DNA from: Bacteroidota bacterium
Lineage (GTDB): Bacteria > Bacteroidota > Bacteroidia > Chitinophagales > LD1
DNA length: 9,614 nt
Assembly: GCA_003165135.1 (NCBI GenBank)
Contig: PLSN01000436.1
Span: 1,892-11,505 of the forward strand
Direction of reading: 5' to 3'
Positions 1 through 7,319 of this stretch are shown here, piece after piece. The notes under the pieces are model-generated. The model worked only from the letters and a program-made list of their open reading frames with translations, had not been told where the DNA came from and made no database searches. Both the position numbers and the translations under genes were made by a program. Position 1 is the first letter of the stretch. Each line of letters begins with the position of its first letter.

Positions 1-1
1 C

Positions 2-1915
2 CTGACACCTACAGAGTGGTATCACTATCTGGAGCATTATATCAACATGAATATCTTCAAGGCGTCGAAGTTCAAACGCAAGGAGTATGAAGATGACAAA
101 AAGGCCGTCATTGATTTTTACAATACAAAAGGCTATCGTGATGCCCGCCTCACATTTGACACTGTATACAAACAGGACCCGACCAATCTCATCATCAATA
201 TCACAGTAGATGAAGGCAGGAAATACTATTTCCGCAATTTCTACTTCAATGGCAATACAAAATATCCTGACTCACTCCTATCCAAGATACTCAACATACA
301 TCGCGGTGAGGTATACAACAGCAAAGCACTTGAAGAAAAACTTTTCTCCAATCCAAACGGCGGTGATGTGAGCTCCCTCTATATGAATGACGGGTACCTG
401 TTCTTTAATATCCAACCAATGGAAGTAAAGGTCGATGGCGACTCCATAGACATAGAGCTCAGGATCAGCGAAGGACCTCAGGCTACGATCAATGAGGTAC
501 GTATCATCGGCAATACCAAAACTAATGAACGAGTCATCAGGCGAGAGCTCAGGACACTGCCGGGCAATAAGTTTAGCCGTGAAGACCTCATACGCTCACA
601 GAGACAGATCATAGCCCTCGGATATTTCGATCCGCAGCAGCTGGATGTGGTCCCCATACCAAACGCCGAGAATGGTACGGTCGATATAGAATACCGTGTC
701 ACGGAGAAACCTTCTGACCAACTCGAGCTCTCTGCAGGATACGGCGGTACGACAGTGGGCCTCACAGGTACGCTGGGTGTGACTTTCACGAACTTCTCGC
801 TGCGTAACATCATCGACAAAAAAGCGTGGAATCCGCTGCCTACCGGCGATGGACAGAGGTTCAGTATCAGGGTGCAGTCAGGCGGCAAAACGAGCCAGTT
901 CTTTACTGCCTCATTCACAGAGCCATGGCTCGGCGGCAAAAAGCCTAACTCCTTGTCTTTTGCTTTCAACAGAACAGATATCGTCTCATTTGCCAATGGC
1001 CTGACCAATCCTTCTACAGGTCATTATTATTCTACCGGTGGTACCGTATCATGGGCGACCAGATTGAAGAAGCCTGATGACTATTTCACTTTTGAGACAG
1101 CAATTACTTATGCTTATTATCAGATCAATAACTCGTCCTACCTGCCGATATTCAATACAGGTACGGGTAATGGGGATGGAGTCGCTCATAACCTGAACTT
1201 ATCGCTTATACTTAGCCGGAATTCATTGGATCAGGTACTATATCCTAAGCATGGGTCCAGCTTTATGATCTCAGCGCAGGGTACTTTGCCATATTCACTT
1301 ATGTTGCCAAGCCTGCGCAAACTTAACTATCAGAATGACTCACTATCTCCAGAGGTCAAGTATAGACTGGTTGAGTTCTTTAAGATCAAATTCTTTGCTG
1401 ACTGGTACACTACCATATATCAAAACCTTGTATTCCGTGCTTCTGCCAAACTGGGTTTCCTCGGTACATACAACCAGCAACTGGGGGTTTCACCGTTCGA
1501 GCGTTTCGAAGTGGGCGGAGATGGTATCAGCACCTTCAATATATTGGGTAAAGAGATCGTGCGTCTGCGCGGGTATGACATCATCAGTCCGACCTCGCCA
1601 CCGGCTACTATTGCCGGTGCTACAATATTCAATAAGTATACCGCAGAGCTGCGATACCCTATATCGCTCAACCCTTCTGCCACGATATTCCTACTCGTGT
1701 TTATGGAGGGTGGCAATACCTGGCAGGATATAAGCGACTACAGGCCATACCAGCTGGACAAATCGGTCGGTCTGGGTATACGTGTGTTCCTGCCTATGTT
1801 CGGGCTTCTCGGTCTGGATTATGGCTTCCCGCTGGACCATGTGATCTACAGCAATGGTAGTGCATCTAATCCTAATGGAAAGGTCAACATCATATTAGGC
1901 CAGGAGCCGGAATAA
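2..1915 (+). CDS. bamA: Outer membrane protein assembly factor BamA, 5'-truncated by the window edge
   Basis: BamA is the outer-membrane barrel of the BAM complex, which folds and inserts beta-barrel proteins. The reading frame is open from base 2, so the ATG at 47 is an internal methionine and the N-terminal POTRA domains lie upstream. Counting that Met as 1, the visible part has the end of one POTRA domain (to about 55, with the GYRDA motif), a further POTRA (about 60-143), the last POTRA (about 146-222, starting INEVRIIGN with GYFDP near its end), then a 16-strand-type barrel to residue 622. The conserved loop-6 motif appears as VRLRGYD at 1559-1579. About 637 codons are visible; Bacteroidota BamA proteins are usually longer, as expected for a truncation. 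The C terminus reads NIILGQEPE and lacks the terminal aromatic residue common in barrel beta-signals. The family assignment is secure; the true start cannot be seen. Confidence 0.95.
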   Translation: MTPTEWYHYLEHYINMNIFKASKFKRKEYEDDKKAVIDFYNTKGYRDARLTFDTVYKQDPTNLIINITVDEGRKYYFRNFYFNGNTKYPDSLLSKILNIHRGEVYNSKALEEKLFSNPNGGDVSSLYMNDGYLFFNIQPMEVKVDGDSIDIELRISEGPQATINEVRIIGNTKTNERVIRRELRTLPGNKFSREDLIRSQRQIIALGYFDPQQLDVVPIPNAENGTVDIEYRVTEKPSDQLELSAGYGGTTVGLTGTLGVTFTNFSLRNIIDKKAWNPLPTGDGQRFSIRVQSGGKTSQFFTASFTEPWLGGKKPNSLSFAFNRTDIVSFANGLTNPSTGHYYSTGGTVSWATRLKKPDDYFTFETAITYAYYQINNSSYLPIFNTGTGNGDGVAHNLNLSLILSRNSLDQVLYPKHGSSFMISAQGTLPYSLMLPSLRKLNYQNDSLSPEVKYRLVEFFKIKFFADWYTTIYQNLVFRASAKLGFLGTYNQQLGVSPFERFEVGGDGISTFNILGKEIVRLRGYDIISPTSPPATIAGATIFNKYTAELRYPISLNPSATIFLLVFMEGGNTWQDISDYRPYQLDKSVGLGIRVFLPMFGLLGLDYGFPLDHVIYSNGSASNPNGKVNIILGQEPE

Positions 1916-1954
1916 GGCCCTGCTGGGCACTATATCGATCAGGTCGTAAAATAA

Positions 1955-2542
1955 ATGCCAATGGATTTAGATTTCGAAAAAGAGATAGTGCTCGAAAGTG
2001 AAAGAGTGCTCATACGGCCGCTGGTATCAAATGATTTTGATCATTTGCTCTATGTAGCTACCGAAGATAAAAACCTGAATCAGTTTTCACCTGTACAAAT
2101 TTATTCGCCTGAGCTACTAGCCCTGTATATAGAAAATGGGCTAAAGGAAAGACACATGGGCCTCCGCTATCCTTTTATCATATTTGATAAGCAGCTTGAT
2201 GCCTATGCAGGATGCACCAGTTTCCTCAATATATCTAATAAAGATAAGCGTCTGGAGATAGGCTCGACATGGATCGGCAACAGGTTTCAAAAAACGGGGC
2301 TCAATCGCAATTGCAAATTTCTCCTGATGTCTTATGCTTTTGACCAGCTGGACTTCGAGCGCGTAGAGCTCAAGACCGACGAGAGAAACCTCAAGTCGAG
2401 GGCTGCTATCGAAAAGATAGGAGGCAAACAGGAAGGGATACTCCGCAGCCATACTGTGATGAGTGATGGCTTCAGAAGAAATACAGTATACTATGGCATC
2501 TTGTCTGATGAGTGGAGAGAGCTTAAGCAAAAACTTAAATAA
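1955..2542 (+). CDS. GNAT family N-acetyltransferase, RimJ/RimL-like
   Basis: This predicted cytosolic acetyl-CoA-dependent N-acetyltransferase has 195 residues, a normal length for the RimJ/RimL-like (Acetyltransf_3) branch. Early strands contain ESERVLIRPL (about 14-23). The acetyl-CoA-binding region follows IGSTWIG and reads RFQKTGLNRNCK (110-121), matching the Q-x-x-G-x pattern of motif A. Near the C terminus are ERVELKTDERN and SRAAIEKIGG (about 135-157), typical of this subfamily, then a closing strand ending YYGILSDEW. It starts 39 bases after bamA. ATG 1955 is used, but ATG 1961 is an equally possible start; neither has a clear ribosome-binding site. The substrate cannot be read from sequence: RimJ/RimL relatives acetylate ribosomal protein N termini, but most members of this branch have unknown or small-molecule targets. 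It is not part of the usual bamA neighbourhood. Confidence 0.85.
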   Translation: MPMDLDFEKEIVLESERVLIRPLVSNDFDHLLYVATEDKNLNQFSPVQIYSPELLALYIENGLKERHMGLRYPFIIFDKQLDAYAGCTSFLNISNKDKRLEIGSTWIGNRFQKTGLNRNCKFLLMSYAFDQLDFERVELKTDERNLKSRAAIEKIGGKQEGILRSHTVMSDGFRRNTVYYGILSDEWRELKQKLK

Positions 2543-2593
2543 GATTATATTTAGGTTTTCACCCGGCAGGCAATAAACCAGACAGATCGCGAT

Positions 2594-4075
2594 ATGCTTT
2601 TCAACTCCATCGAGTTTCTCATATTCTTTCCACTAGTGACGGCTATTTATTTTTTGGTACCGCATCGTTTCCGGTGGATCCATCTGCTCGCTGCCAGCTG
2701 TGTCTTTTATATGTTCTTTATCCCGGTCTATATTTTCATTCTCATCTTCACGATCGTTATCGATTATATAGCGGGGATCATGATCGAAAACGCCGAGGGT
2801 ACACGACGAAAGATGTTTCTGGCAATGAGCATCATCGCAAACATAGGCGTGCTGGCTGTTTTCAAGTATTTTAATTTTTTCACCTCAAATGTCAATGAAC
2901 TGCTCGCAGGTTTTCATATGACCGGTCACAGCCTTCCGCTGCTGAAGATCATCCTGCCGATCGGGCTGTCATTTCATACTTTTCAGGCGATGAGCTACAC
3001 CATAGAGGTCTATCGCAGGCATCAGAAAGCAGAGCGCCATTTTGGGATATATAGCTTGTATGTCATGTTCTACCCGCAGCTCGTGGCGGGACCTATCGAG
3101 CGCCCGCAGAATCTTCTGCCGCAGTTTCGGACTGAGCACTTTTTTGATTATGACAAAGTGACCAGCGGGTTGCGTCTGATGGCATGGGGCATGTTTAAGA
3201 AGGTGGTCATTGCCGACCGTCTGGCCATCATAGTCAATGGTGTATATGACCATCCGCAGGACCATCATGGTATCTCAGTGCTTATCGCCATGTTATTTTT
3301 CAGCATCCAGATCTATTGTGATTTTTCGGGCTACTCTGATATAGCCATTGGCAGCGCACGCGTCATGGGCTTCACACTTATGCGAAATTTCCGCACTCCG
3401 TATTTCAGCAAAAATATTGCTGAGTTCTGGAAGCGCTGGCATATATCGCTCTCGACCTGGTTCAGAGATTATCTGTATATCTCTCTCGGTGGCAATCGCA
3501 TGAGCCGCTGGCGCTCCTATCTCAATCAGTTTATCGTATTTATCGTGAGTGGCTTCTGGCACGGTGCCAACTGGACCTTCATCATTTGGGGTGGACTGCA
3601 TGGCACCTTTGTCATTCTGGCACGTATAGCCGAACCGGCCCGCAAAAGAATTAGAGCGCTCATAGGAGTAAATACAGAGGCCTATTGGTTCAGGGGATAT
3701 GAAATTATTACCACCTTCATACTTGTCACTATTGCATGGGTTTTCTTCAGGGCCGATTCATTCAGGACAGCACTGAGTATGTTTGTCTATCTACGTCATG
3801 GACTTAAAGCCGACATCTCGGCCATGGTCCATACCCGGAGGGTACTTGATGTCATCGGTTTCTTTCAGGGTATCGATCCGCTGGACTGGGCGGTCATAAT
3901 AGTTTCTGTCGGGGTGCTGTTTGCAGTAGACTGGATGCAGTTTCGCATGAGTGTGAATGAATGGCTGGTCAAACGAAATGTGTTTTTCAGATGGGCGATT
4001 TATTTTGGTATCGTTTATTTCATTTTGTTTTTGGGTAAATTTGAATCACAGCAATTCATTTATTTTCAGTTTTAG
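2594..4075 (+). CDS. MBOAT family membrane-bound O-acyltransferase (AlgI/DltB-like)
   Basis: This 493-residue polytopic inner-membrane protein belongs to the MBOAT family, whose bacterial members move acyl groups, often acetyl, across the membrane onto polysaccharides or other envelope polymers. It begins with the typical MLFNSIEFLIFF segment and has many hydrophobic helices. Family motifs seen in order are LPIGLSFHTFQAMSYTIEVYR (about 122-142), QLVAGPIERP, IQIYCDFSGYSDIAIG, and FWKRWHISLSTWFRDYLYI. These are followed by SGFWHGANWTF, whose His323 is the expected catalytic histidine, and GGLHG with a second conserved-type histidine at 336. Length and motif order fit AlgI-like proteins. Such genes are often followed by an AlgJ/AlgX-like SGNH partner; none is present, and GNAT genes lie on both sides. 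The acceptor is therefore unknown. The gene ends in TAG, three bases before the next gene, which is in the same frame. Confidence 0.93.
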   Translation: MLFNSIEFLIFFPLVTAIYFLVPHRFRWIHLLAASCVFYMFFIPVYIFILIFTIVIDYIAGIMIENAEGTRRKMFLAMSIIANIGVLAVFKYFNFFTSNVNELLAGFHMTGHSLPLLKIILPIGLSFHTFQAMSYTIEVYRRHQKAERHFGIYSLYVMFYPQLVAGPIERPQNLLPQFRTEHFFDYDKVTSGLRLMAWGMFKKVVIADRLAIIVNGVYDHPQDHHGISVLIAMLFFSIQIYCDFSGYSDIAIGSARVMGFTLMRNFRTPYFSKNIAEFWKRWHISLSTWFRDYLYISLGGNRMSRWRSYLNQFIVFIVSGFWHGANWTFIIWGGLHGTFVILARIAEPARKRIRALIGVNTEAYWFRGYEIITTFILVTIAWVFFRADSFRTALSMFVYLRHGLKADISAMVHTRRVLDVIGFFQGIDPLDWAVIIVSVGVLFAVDWMQFRMSVNEWLVKRNVFFRWAIYFGIVYFILFLGKFESQQFIYFQF

Positions 4076-4078
4076 ATC

Positions 4079-4573
4079 ATGGATCAGAAGATCACTATAC
4101 GCCCTGTCACACCGGCCGACAATGCTGCTATCGCTCATATCATCCGCACTACACTGCTTGAATTTGGAGCAGCCAGGCCGGGTACTGTGTATTATGATGA
4201 AAGTACAGACAGGCTAAGTGAGATTTTTAGCGCATCAGGCAGTGTATATTATATAGCCGAGCAGGAAGGAGTGATACTGGGTGGTGCGGGCATCTATCCG
4301 ACAGATGGACTCGGAACTGCCACCTGCGAGCTGGTCAAAATGTACCTCCTGCCACATGTCCGTGGGATGGGATTGGGTCGCATGCTGATGGAGATGTGCA
4401 TTAGCTTTGCTATTGCTGCCGGCTATGAACAGATATATCTGGAGACCATGCCGGAACTGAGTCAGGCCATTGGTCTTTATGAAAAAGTCGGGTTCGAGAG
4501 GCTATCAAAACCGCTCGGGGCCAGCGGGCACTTTGGCTGTGGTATATGGATGAAGATGAAAGTAAAAAAGTGA
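4079..4573 (+). CDS. GNAT family N-acetyltransferase
   Basis: This 164-residue protein is a predicted cytosolic acetyl-CoA-dependent acetyltransferase of the Acetyltransf_1 type. It opens with KITIRPVTPADNAAIAHII, a typical first strand and helix. Motif A is clear: CELVKMYLLPHVRGMGLGRML, where R95-G96-M97-G98-L99-G100 is the acetyl-CoA pyrophosphate-binding loop. Motif B is seen as IYLETMPELSQAIGLYEKVGFERL, including the usual YEKVGF. The start codon lies 3 bases after the MBOAT stop, so translational coupling is likely. The two reading frames are the same, separated by TAG ATC. The substrate is unknown. It differs from the upstream GNAT in subfamily and sequence, so the two are not recent duplicates. 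It ends in TGA and faces the converging rlpA-like gene. Confidence 0.87.
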   Translation: MDQKITIRPVTPADNAAIAHIIRTTLLEFGAARPGTVYYDESTDRLSEIFSASGSVYYIAEQEGVILGGAGIYPTDGLGTATCELVKMYLLPHVRGMGLGRMLMEMCISFAIAAGYEQIYLETMPELSQAIGLYEKVGFERLSKPLGASGHFGCGIWMKMKVKK

Positions 4574-4691
4574 TCTGGAAATCTGATAATCGGAAATCGG
4601 TAATACAAAACAACTTGTAGACTGACCGATTCACTGATTTCTCAGTTCCCCCGATTCCCTGTTTCCCTGAATTCCTCATCCACTCTATACT
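4574..4691. other. Intergenic region between convergent genes, with a weak dyad
   Basis: This 118-base gap lies between the 3' ends of the GNAT gene (+) and the rlpA-like gene (-), so a bidirectional transcription end would be expected. The only dyad seen is AATCGGT at 4595-4601 pairing with ACCGATT at 4625-4631, with a further AATC/GATT match beyond an internal loop. It has no T-run on either side, so it is not a convincing intrinsic terminator. The part from about 4640 to 4690 is pyrimidine-rich and carries loose repeats of GATTCC and CCCTG. No small ORF is supported here. Confidence 0.3.
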
Positions 4692-5366
4692 TCACTTAAA
4701 GCTATCATAGCTCACGACCCGGCAGTCCGGGTAGATCTTTCTCAGTTCATATCTTAGCTGCTCAGCCTCTTCCTGAGTGATGAAGTTGCCCACGAATATC
4801 CTGTACAGGCTTCCTTTCATCAGTTTGACAGTTTGGATAAAGGCCGTCGCATTGTACTTGGTCCTTAGCTCTTTGGATACGATGAAGGCCAGTTTGGGAT
4901 CGTCAAAACTGCCCAGCTTGACCCCGTATCCCATTTTGACAGTGCTGTCTACCGGGTTAACCACATAGAATCGGTCGTCCGGCTGATCCTCAGTGAAGGT
5001 ATCACGTACCTGTACCACTGGGTTTTCGATCACTTCAAAGGCCACCTTGGCAAAGCCATTTGAGATGAGGCCCAGCTGAACTGCGGCAGCCTTAGACAAG
5101 TCGAGTACCCTGTTTCTGACATAGGGGCCGCGATCATTTACCCTGACTATCACAGACTTGTCATTCTCCAGATTGGTCACCCGGATCATGGTGCCTATAG
5201 GGAGTGATTTGTGGGCCGCAGTCAGTTTATTGGGGTCATACCTTTCGCCACTGGCGGTCACCTTGCCGGTGAAATAGTCATGATAGTAAGAGGCCACCCC
5301 CAGCTCCTGTGCATAGGAGCTGAAACATAAAAAACAGAATATCAATATGTTAATTGCATTTTTCAG
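4692..5366 (-). CDS. rlpA: RlpA-like septal ring lytic transglycosylase domain protein with SPOR domain; start uncertain
   Basis: RlpA-family proteins act at the peptidoglycan outside the inner membrane; some are lytic transglycosylases that cut glycan strands lacking stem peptides. From TTG at 5345 there are 217 residues: the end of a signal peptide (CFSSYAQ), a double-psi beta-barrel domain (about 15-105), a linker, and a C-terminal SPOR domain (about 127-215), the fold that binds denuded septal glycan. In the barrel, GVASYYHDYFTGKVTASGE, AAHKSLPIGT (His45) and VRVNDRGPY (Asp71) carry the usual active-site His and Asp. The frame contains no ATG or GTG between its upstream stop (5400-5402) and the mature domain. 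TTG 5345 leaves a signal peptide with no positive charge. CTG 5364-5366 would give a normal one beginning (M)LKNAINILIFCF, so I extend the gene to that codon. No clear lipobox is seen, unlike the E. coli lipoprotein. Family call sure; start and catalytic activity less so. Confidence 0.88.
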   Translation of the reverse strand: MKNAINILIFCFLCFSSYAQELGVASYYHDYFTGKVTASGERYDPNKLTAAHKSLPIGTMIRVTNLENDKSVIVRVNDRGPYVRNRVLDLSKAAAVQLGLISNGFAKVAFEVIENPVVQVRDTFTEDQPDDRFYVVNPVDSTVKMGYGVKLGSFDDPKLAFIVSKELRTKYNATAFIQTVKLMKGSLYRIFVGNFITQEEAEQLRYELRKIYPDCRVVSYDSFK

Positions 5367-5490
5367 CAGTTCGGACCTTTCGTGAATAAAAGATATACAT
5401 CAAGATATAAATAAAGCCCTATCTGTAGAAATTTAATTTTCAAAGCATGTGTATAAAGCGGGCTTATTTGCTTTTTGTGATTATTGAATA

Positions 5491-5521
5491 CAAATATAGC
5501 AAATAATCCCGAACATACAAA
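5491..5521 (-). promoter_or_regulatory. Bacteroidota-type promoter for the rlpA-like gene
   Basis: Read on the minus strand, TTTG (5521-5518) is followed after exactly 19 bases by TATATTTG (5498-5491). This matches the Bacteroidota primary sigma consensus of a -33 TTTG and a -7 TAnnTTTG in both sequence and spacing. Transcription should begin near 5484-5486, leaving a leader of roughly 120-140 bases before the candidate starts of the rlpA-like gene. It lies just after the end of the upstream propeller gene, so rlpA probably has its own transcript. The assignment rests on consensus match only. Confidence 0.65.
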
Positions 5522-5543
5522 TCCGGGCCCATCCGGCTGGCTA

Positions 5544-7247
5544 TCACTCCACTACGAGTTTACCCTGCTGGACAGTAGCGCCCTGATCGCTGACCCTATA
5601 GAAATACACCCCCGCCGCCCTGCCAGAGAGATCGACAGCGGCTGTTCCACCCTTCTCCAAGGGAGAAAGGCCGGGCATGAGGATATTCTGCCCCATCATA
5701 TCATACACCTCTATGGTGCTACCCTCTGTCACCCCACTGAAGTAAAAACTCCCCGTCGAAGGATTGGGATAGACGGTGATTTTGTCAGCTGTATTTGTGA
5801 CAGGGGAGATGCCTGAAGGATAGTAGGTCAGTTTTCCCACAAAAATATCTCCTGTTGATTGATTATTCAGCATAATGCCTCCTAGATCAAGTGTAGGACT
5901 TGTGGATGTCCCTCCGGCATATATATTACCTTTTGTATCTGCACTAATGAAGACGCTTTCAGTACCTGATCCACCGGCACTGATAGCCCATTTACTATTA
6001 CCCGAAGTGTCATATTTAGCTATGAAAATATTCTGCTGGCCAGCACTGATTAAATTTGATCCATTAAATGTAATTGTATCAACGAATGTACCATCGAGAT
6101 AGATCCCTCCGTTACTATCTGAAGTAATATTTGATACATTGATATTGGTATAAAGATTAACTGCTCCCCCATCTGTCTTGGCCCATGCCAGATTGCCTGA
6201 AGAATCGTATTTCGCAATAAATACCCCGCCATTAATATTGTTTAAGGTATCAGTTCCTAAAACCAACTCATTTGCAAGGCCTGCAACACCATAAGGGATT
6301 ACTCCCCCGATAAAAGAATTTCCGTTTGCATCAGTACATATACTAAGGTTAGTACCTACACAATTCCATCCCCCATATAGAGTATTTGCCCATATTAAAC
6401 TTCCTGATGGGCCAAATTGGCAAAGGTAATATGATAATTGATCTGGAAAACCGCCATATGTAGCAGATCCCCAAGTGCCACTATTGGCACCAGACACATA
6501 AATATTGCCAACTGCATCAGTAGATATGCCATTGGAGGTGCTTACATCATCACGCTGTCCCGATTCAGCCCATATGACATTTCCGGAAGCATCATATTTT
6601 ACAAGAAAATTGAAAAAAAATAGGCCTGAAGAGCCTGATAGGACATGACCATCAAAAACGACACTGTCAGACCAAATATATCGTCCAGCGATGATCACAT
6701 TTCCATTTATATCACAAATCATATTAGTGGGTTTAGTGCTATTACCATGTCCTGGGTTAGGATAGCTCTTGTTTTGTTTTGCCCACATCATATTACCTGA
6801 CACATCGTACTTTATAATAAAGAAGTTATTTGAAAAAATTGAGTCATTGGTGAGCGTATCACCTGCGATGATCATAGTTCCACCATAAGAACCACATACA
6901 TAAACATTTCCATTAGCATCCGAGGCGACCGTAGCAGCATAACTTGCTCCACTTGAAGGAGCAGTTTTCGCCCATTGTATATTACCTGTCGAGTCATATT
7001 TGACTATGAGGATTTGACTGGTACCTGGATAAGGATTGGTCAATGTCGTATTACTAAATGTCACCGAAGCAGCACTGAACGCACCGACAGTATAGGAGTT
7101 TCTATGAAAATCGGTACAGATTTGATTTGCTAAATTATTACCGGTATTGCCATCTCCCTTCGCCCATTGCCAGTAGGGCGCCTGAGCGGTAATGGTGTGG
7201 CTGAAAAATCCCAATAACAAAATAAAAGCGAGTCTAAGTATTTTCAT
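5544..7247 (-). CDS. Secreted seven-repeat beta-propeller protein with type IX secretion sorting domain
   Basis: The predicted protein has 567 residues and is likely exported and then passed through or attached to the outer membrane by the type IX system. I start it at ATG 7247, which begins a good signal peptide (MKILRLAFILLLGFFSHTITAQ); an upstream in-frame ATG at 7322 would add 25 residues that spoil it. The body consists of SBBP-like repeats. Seven WAK-type motifs (WQWAKGDG, IQWAKTAP, MMWAKQNK, VIWAESGQ, LIWANTLY, LAWAKTDG, SKWAISAG) and seven D-x-x-G-N-x-Y-x-x-G-type motifs alternate, often with KYDxSGN, suggesting a seven-bladed propeller. The last 80 or so residues (VYPNPSTGSFYF, VYDMMGQ, DLSGRAAGVYFYRV, GKLVVE) are a type A sorting domain. 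No enzyme motif is seen and the ligand is unknown. The propeller part is AT-rich while the tail is GC-rich. Confidence 0.9.
   Translation of the reverse strand: MKILRLAFILLLGFFSHTITAQAPYWQWAKGDGNTGNNLANQICTDFHRNSYTVGAFSAASVTFSNTTLTNPYPGTSQILIVKYDSTGNIQWAKTAPSSGASYAATVASDANGNVYVCGSYGGTMIIAGDTLTNDSIFSNNFFIIKYDVSGNMMWAKQNKSYPNPGHGNSTKPTNMICDINGNVIIAGRYIWSDSVVFDGHVLSGSSGLFFFNFLVKYDASGNVIWAESGQRDDVSTSNGISTDAVGNIYVSGANSGTWGSATYGGFPDQLSYYLCQFGPSGSLIWANTLYGGWNCVGTNLSICTDANGNSFIGGVIPYGVAGLANELVLGTDTLNNINGGVFIAKYDSSGNLAWAKTDGGAVNLYTNINVSNITSDSNGGIYLDGTFVDTITFNGSNLISAGQQNIFIAKYDTSGNSKWAISAGGSGTESVFISADTKGNIYAGGTSTSPTLDLGGIMLNNQSTGDIFVGKLTYYPSGISPVTNTADKITVYPNPSTGSFYFSGVTEGSTIEVYDMMGQNILMPGLSPLEKGGTAAVDLSGRAAGVYFYRVSDQGATVQQGKLVVE
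5649..5682. repeat. Probable interspersed hairpin repeat (SPLEKGG type) inside the sorting domain
   Basis: The plus strand reads CCCTTCTCCAAGGGAGAAAGG and then CCGGGCATGAGGA. TTCTCC (5653-5658) pairs with GGAGAA (5662-5667) around a 3-base loop, with two more pairs beyond one mismatch. It resembles, from memory, a short dyad repeat of the form CCCTCTCC...GGAGAGGGCCGGGGTGAGG found scattered in many Bacteroidota genomes. Translated on the minus strand it gives MPGLSPLEKGG, which sits between two normal sorting-domain motifs (VYDMMGQNIL and AAVDLSG). Only one copy is in this window, so the repeat identity is inference. Confidence 0.4.
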
Positions 7248-7319
7248 ATGTTTTTGATTTGAAGCGCTAAAATATAAAAATCTGAAGTTTGTCGTCTTTT
7301 CCCTACTATTGTTAAGAAA

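Noticed and set aside
478..1008. Long minus-strand open frame within bamA
   Set aside because: It overlaps clearly coding BamA sequence, has no recognisable domain, and is a shadow frame.
1917..1928. GCCC-TGCT-GGGC hairpin after bamA as a terminator
   Set aside because: Stem of four pairs and no T-run.
2546..2554. TATATTTAG upstream of the MBOAT gene as a promoter
   Set aside because: No -33 element and only 40 bases from the start; co-transcription with the upstream GNAT gene is simpler.
1955..4573. The two GNAT genes as a duplication flanking an inserted MBOAT gene
   Set aside because: They belong to different GNAT subfamilies and share no stretch beyond the general acetyl-CoA motif.
5414..5465. 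Hairpin AAGCCC/GGGCTT in the rlpA leader as an attenuator or terminator
   Set aside because: Only six pairs with a 40-base loop and no real T-run; it could occur by chance in AT-rich DNA.
5484..5816. Plus-strand open frame of about 110 codons opposite the propeller gene's 3' end
   Set aside because: Its sequence is the antisense of the sorting domain and shows no family features; the high G+C of this part lengthens shadow frames.
7269..7276. Minus-strand TATATTTT as the promoter of the propeller gene
   Set aside because: One mismatch to the -7 consensus and no -33 box at the expected spacing; AT-rich background makes it weak.
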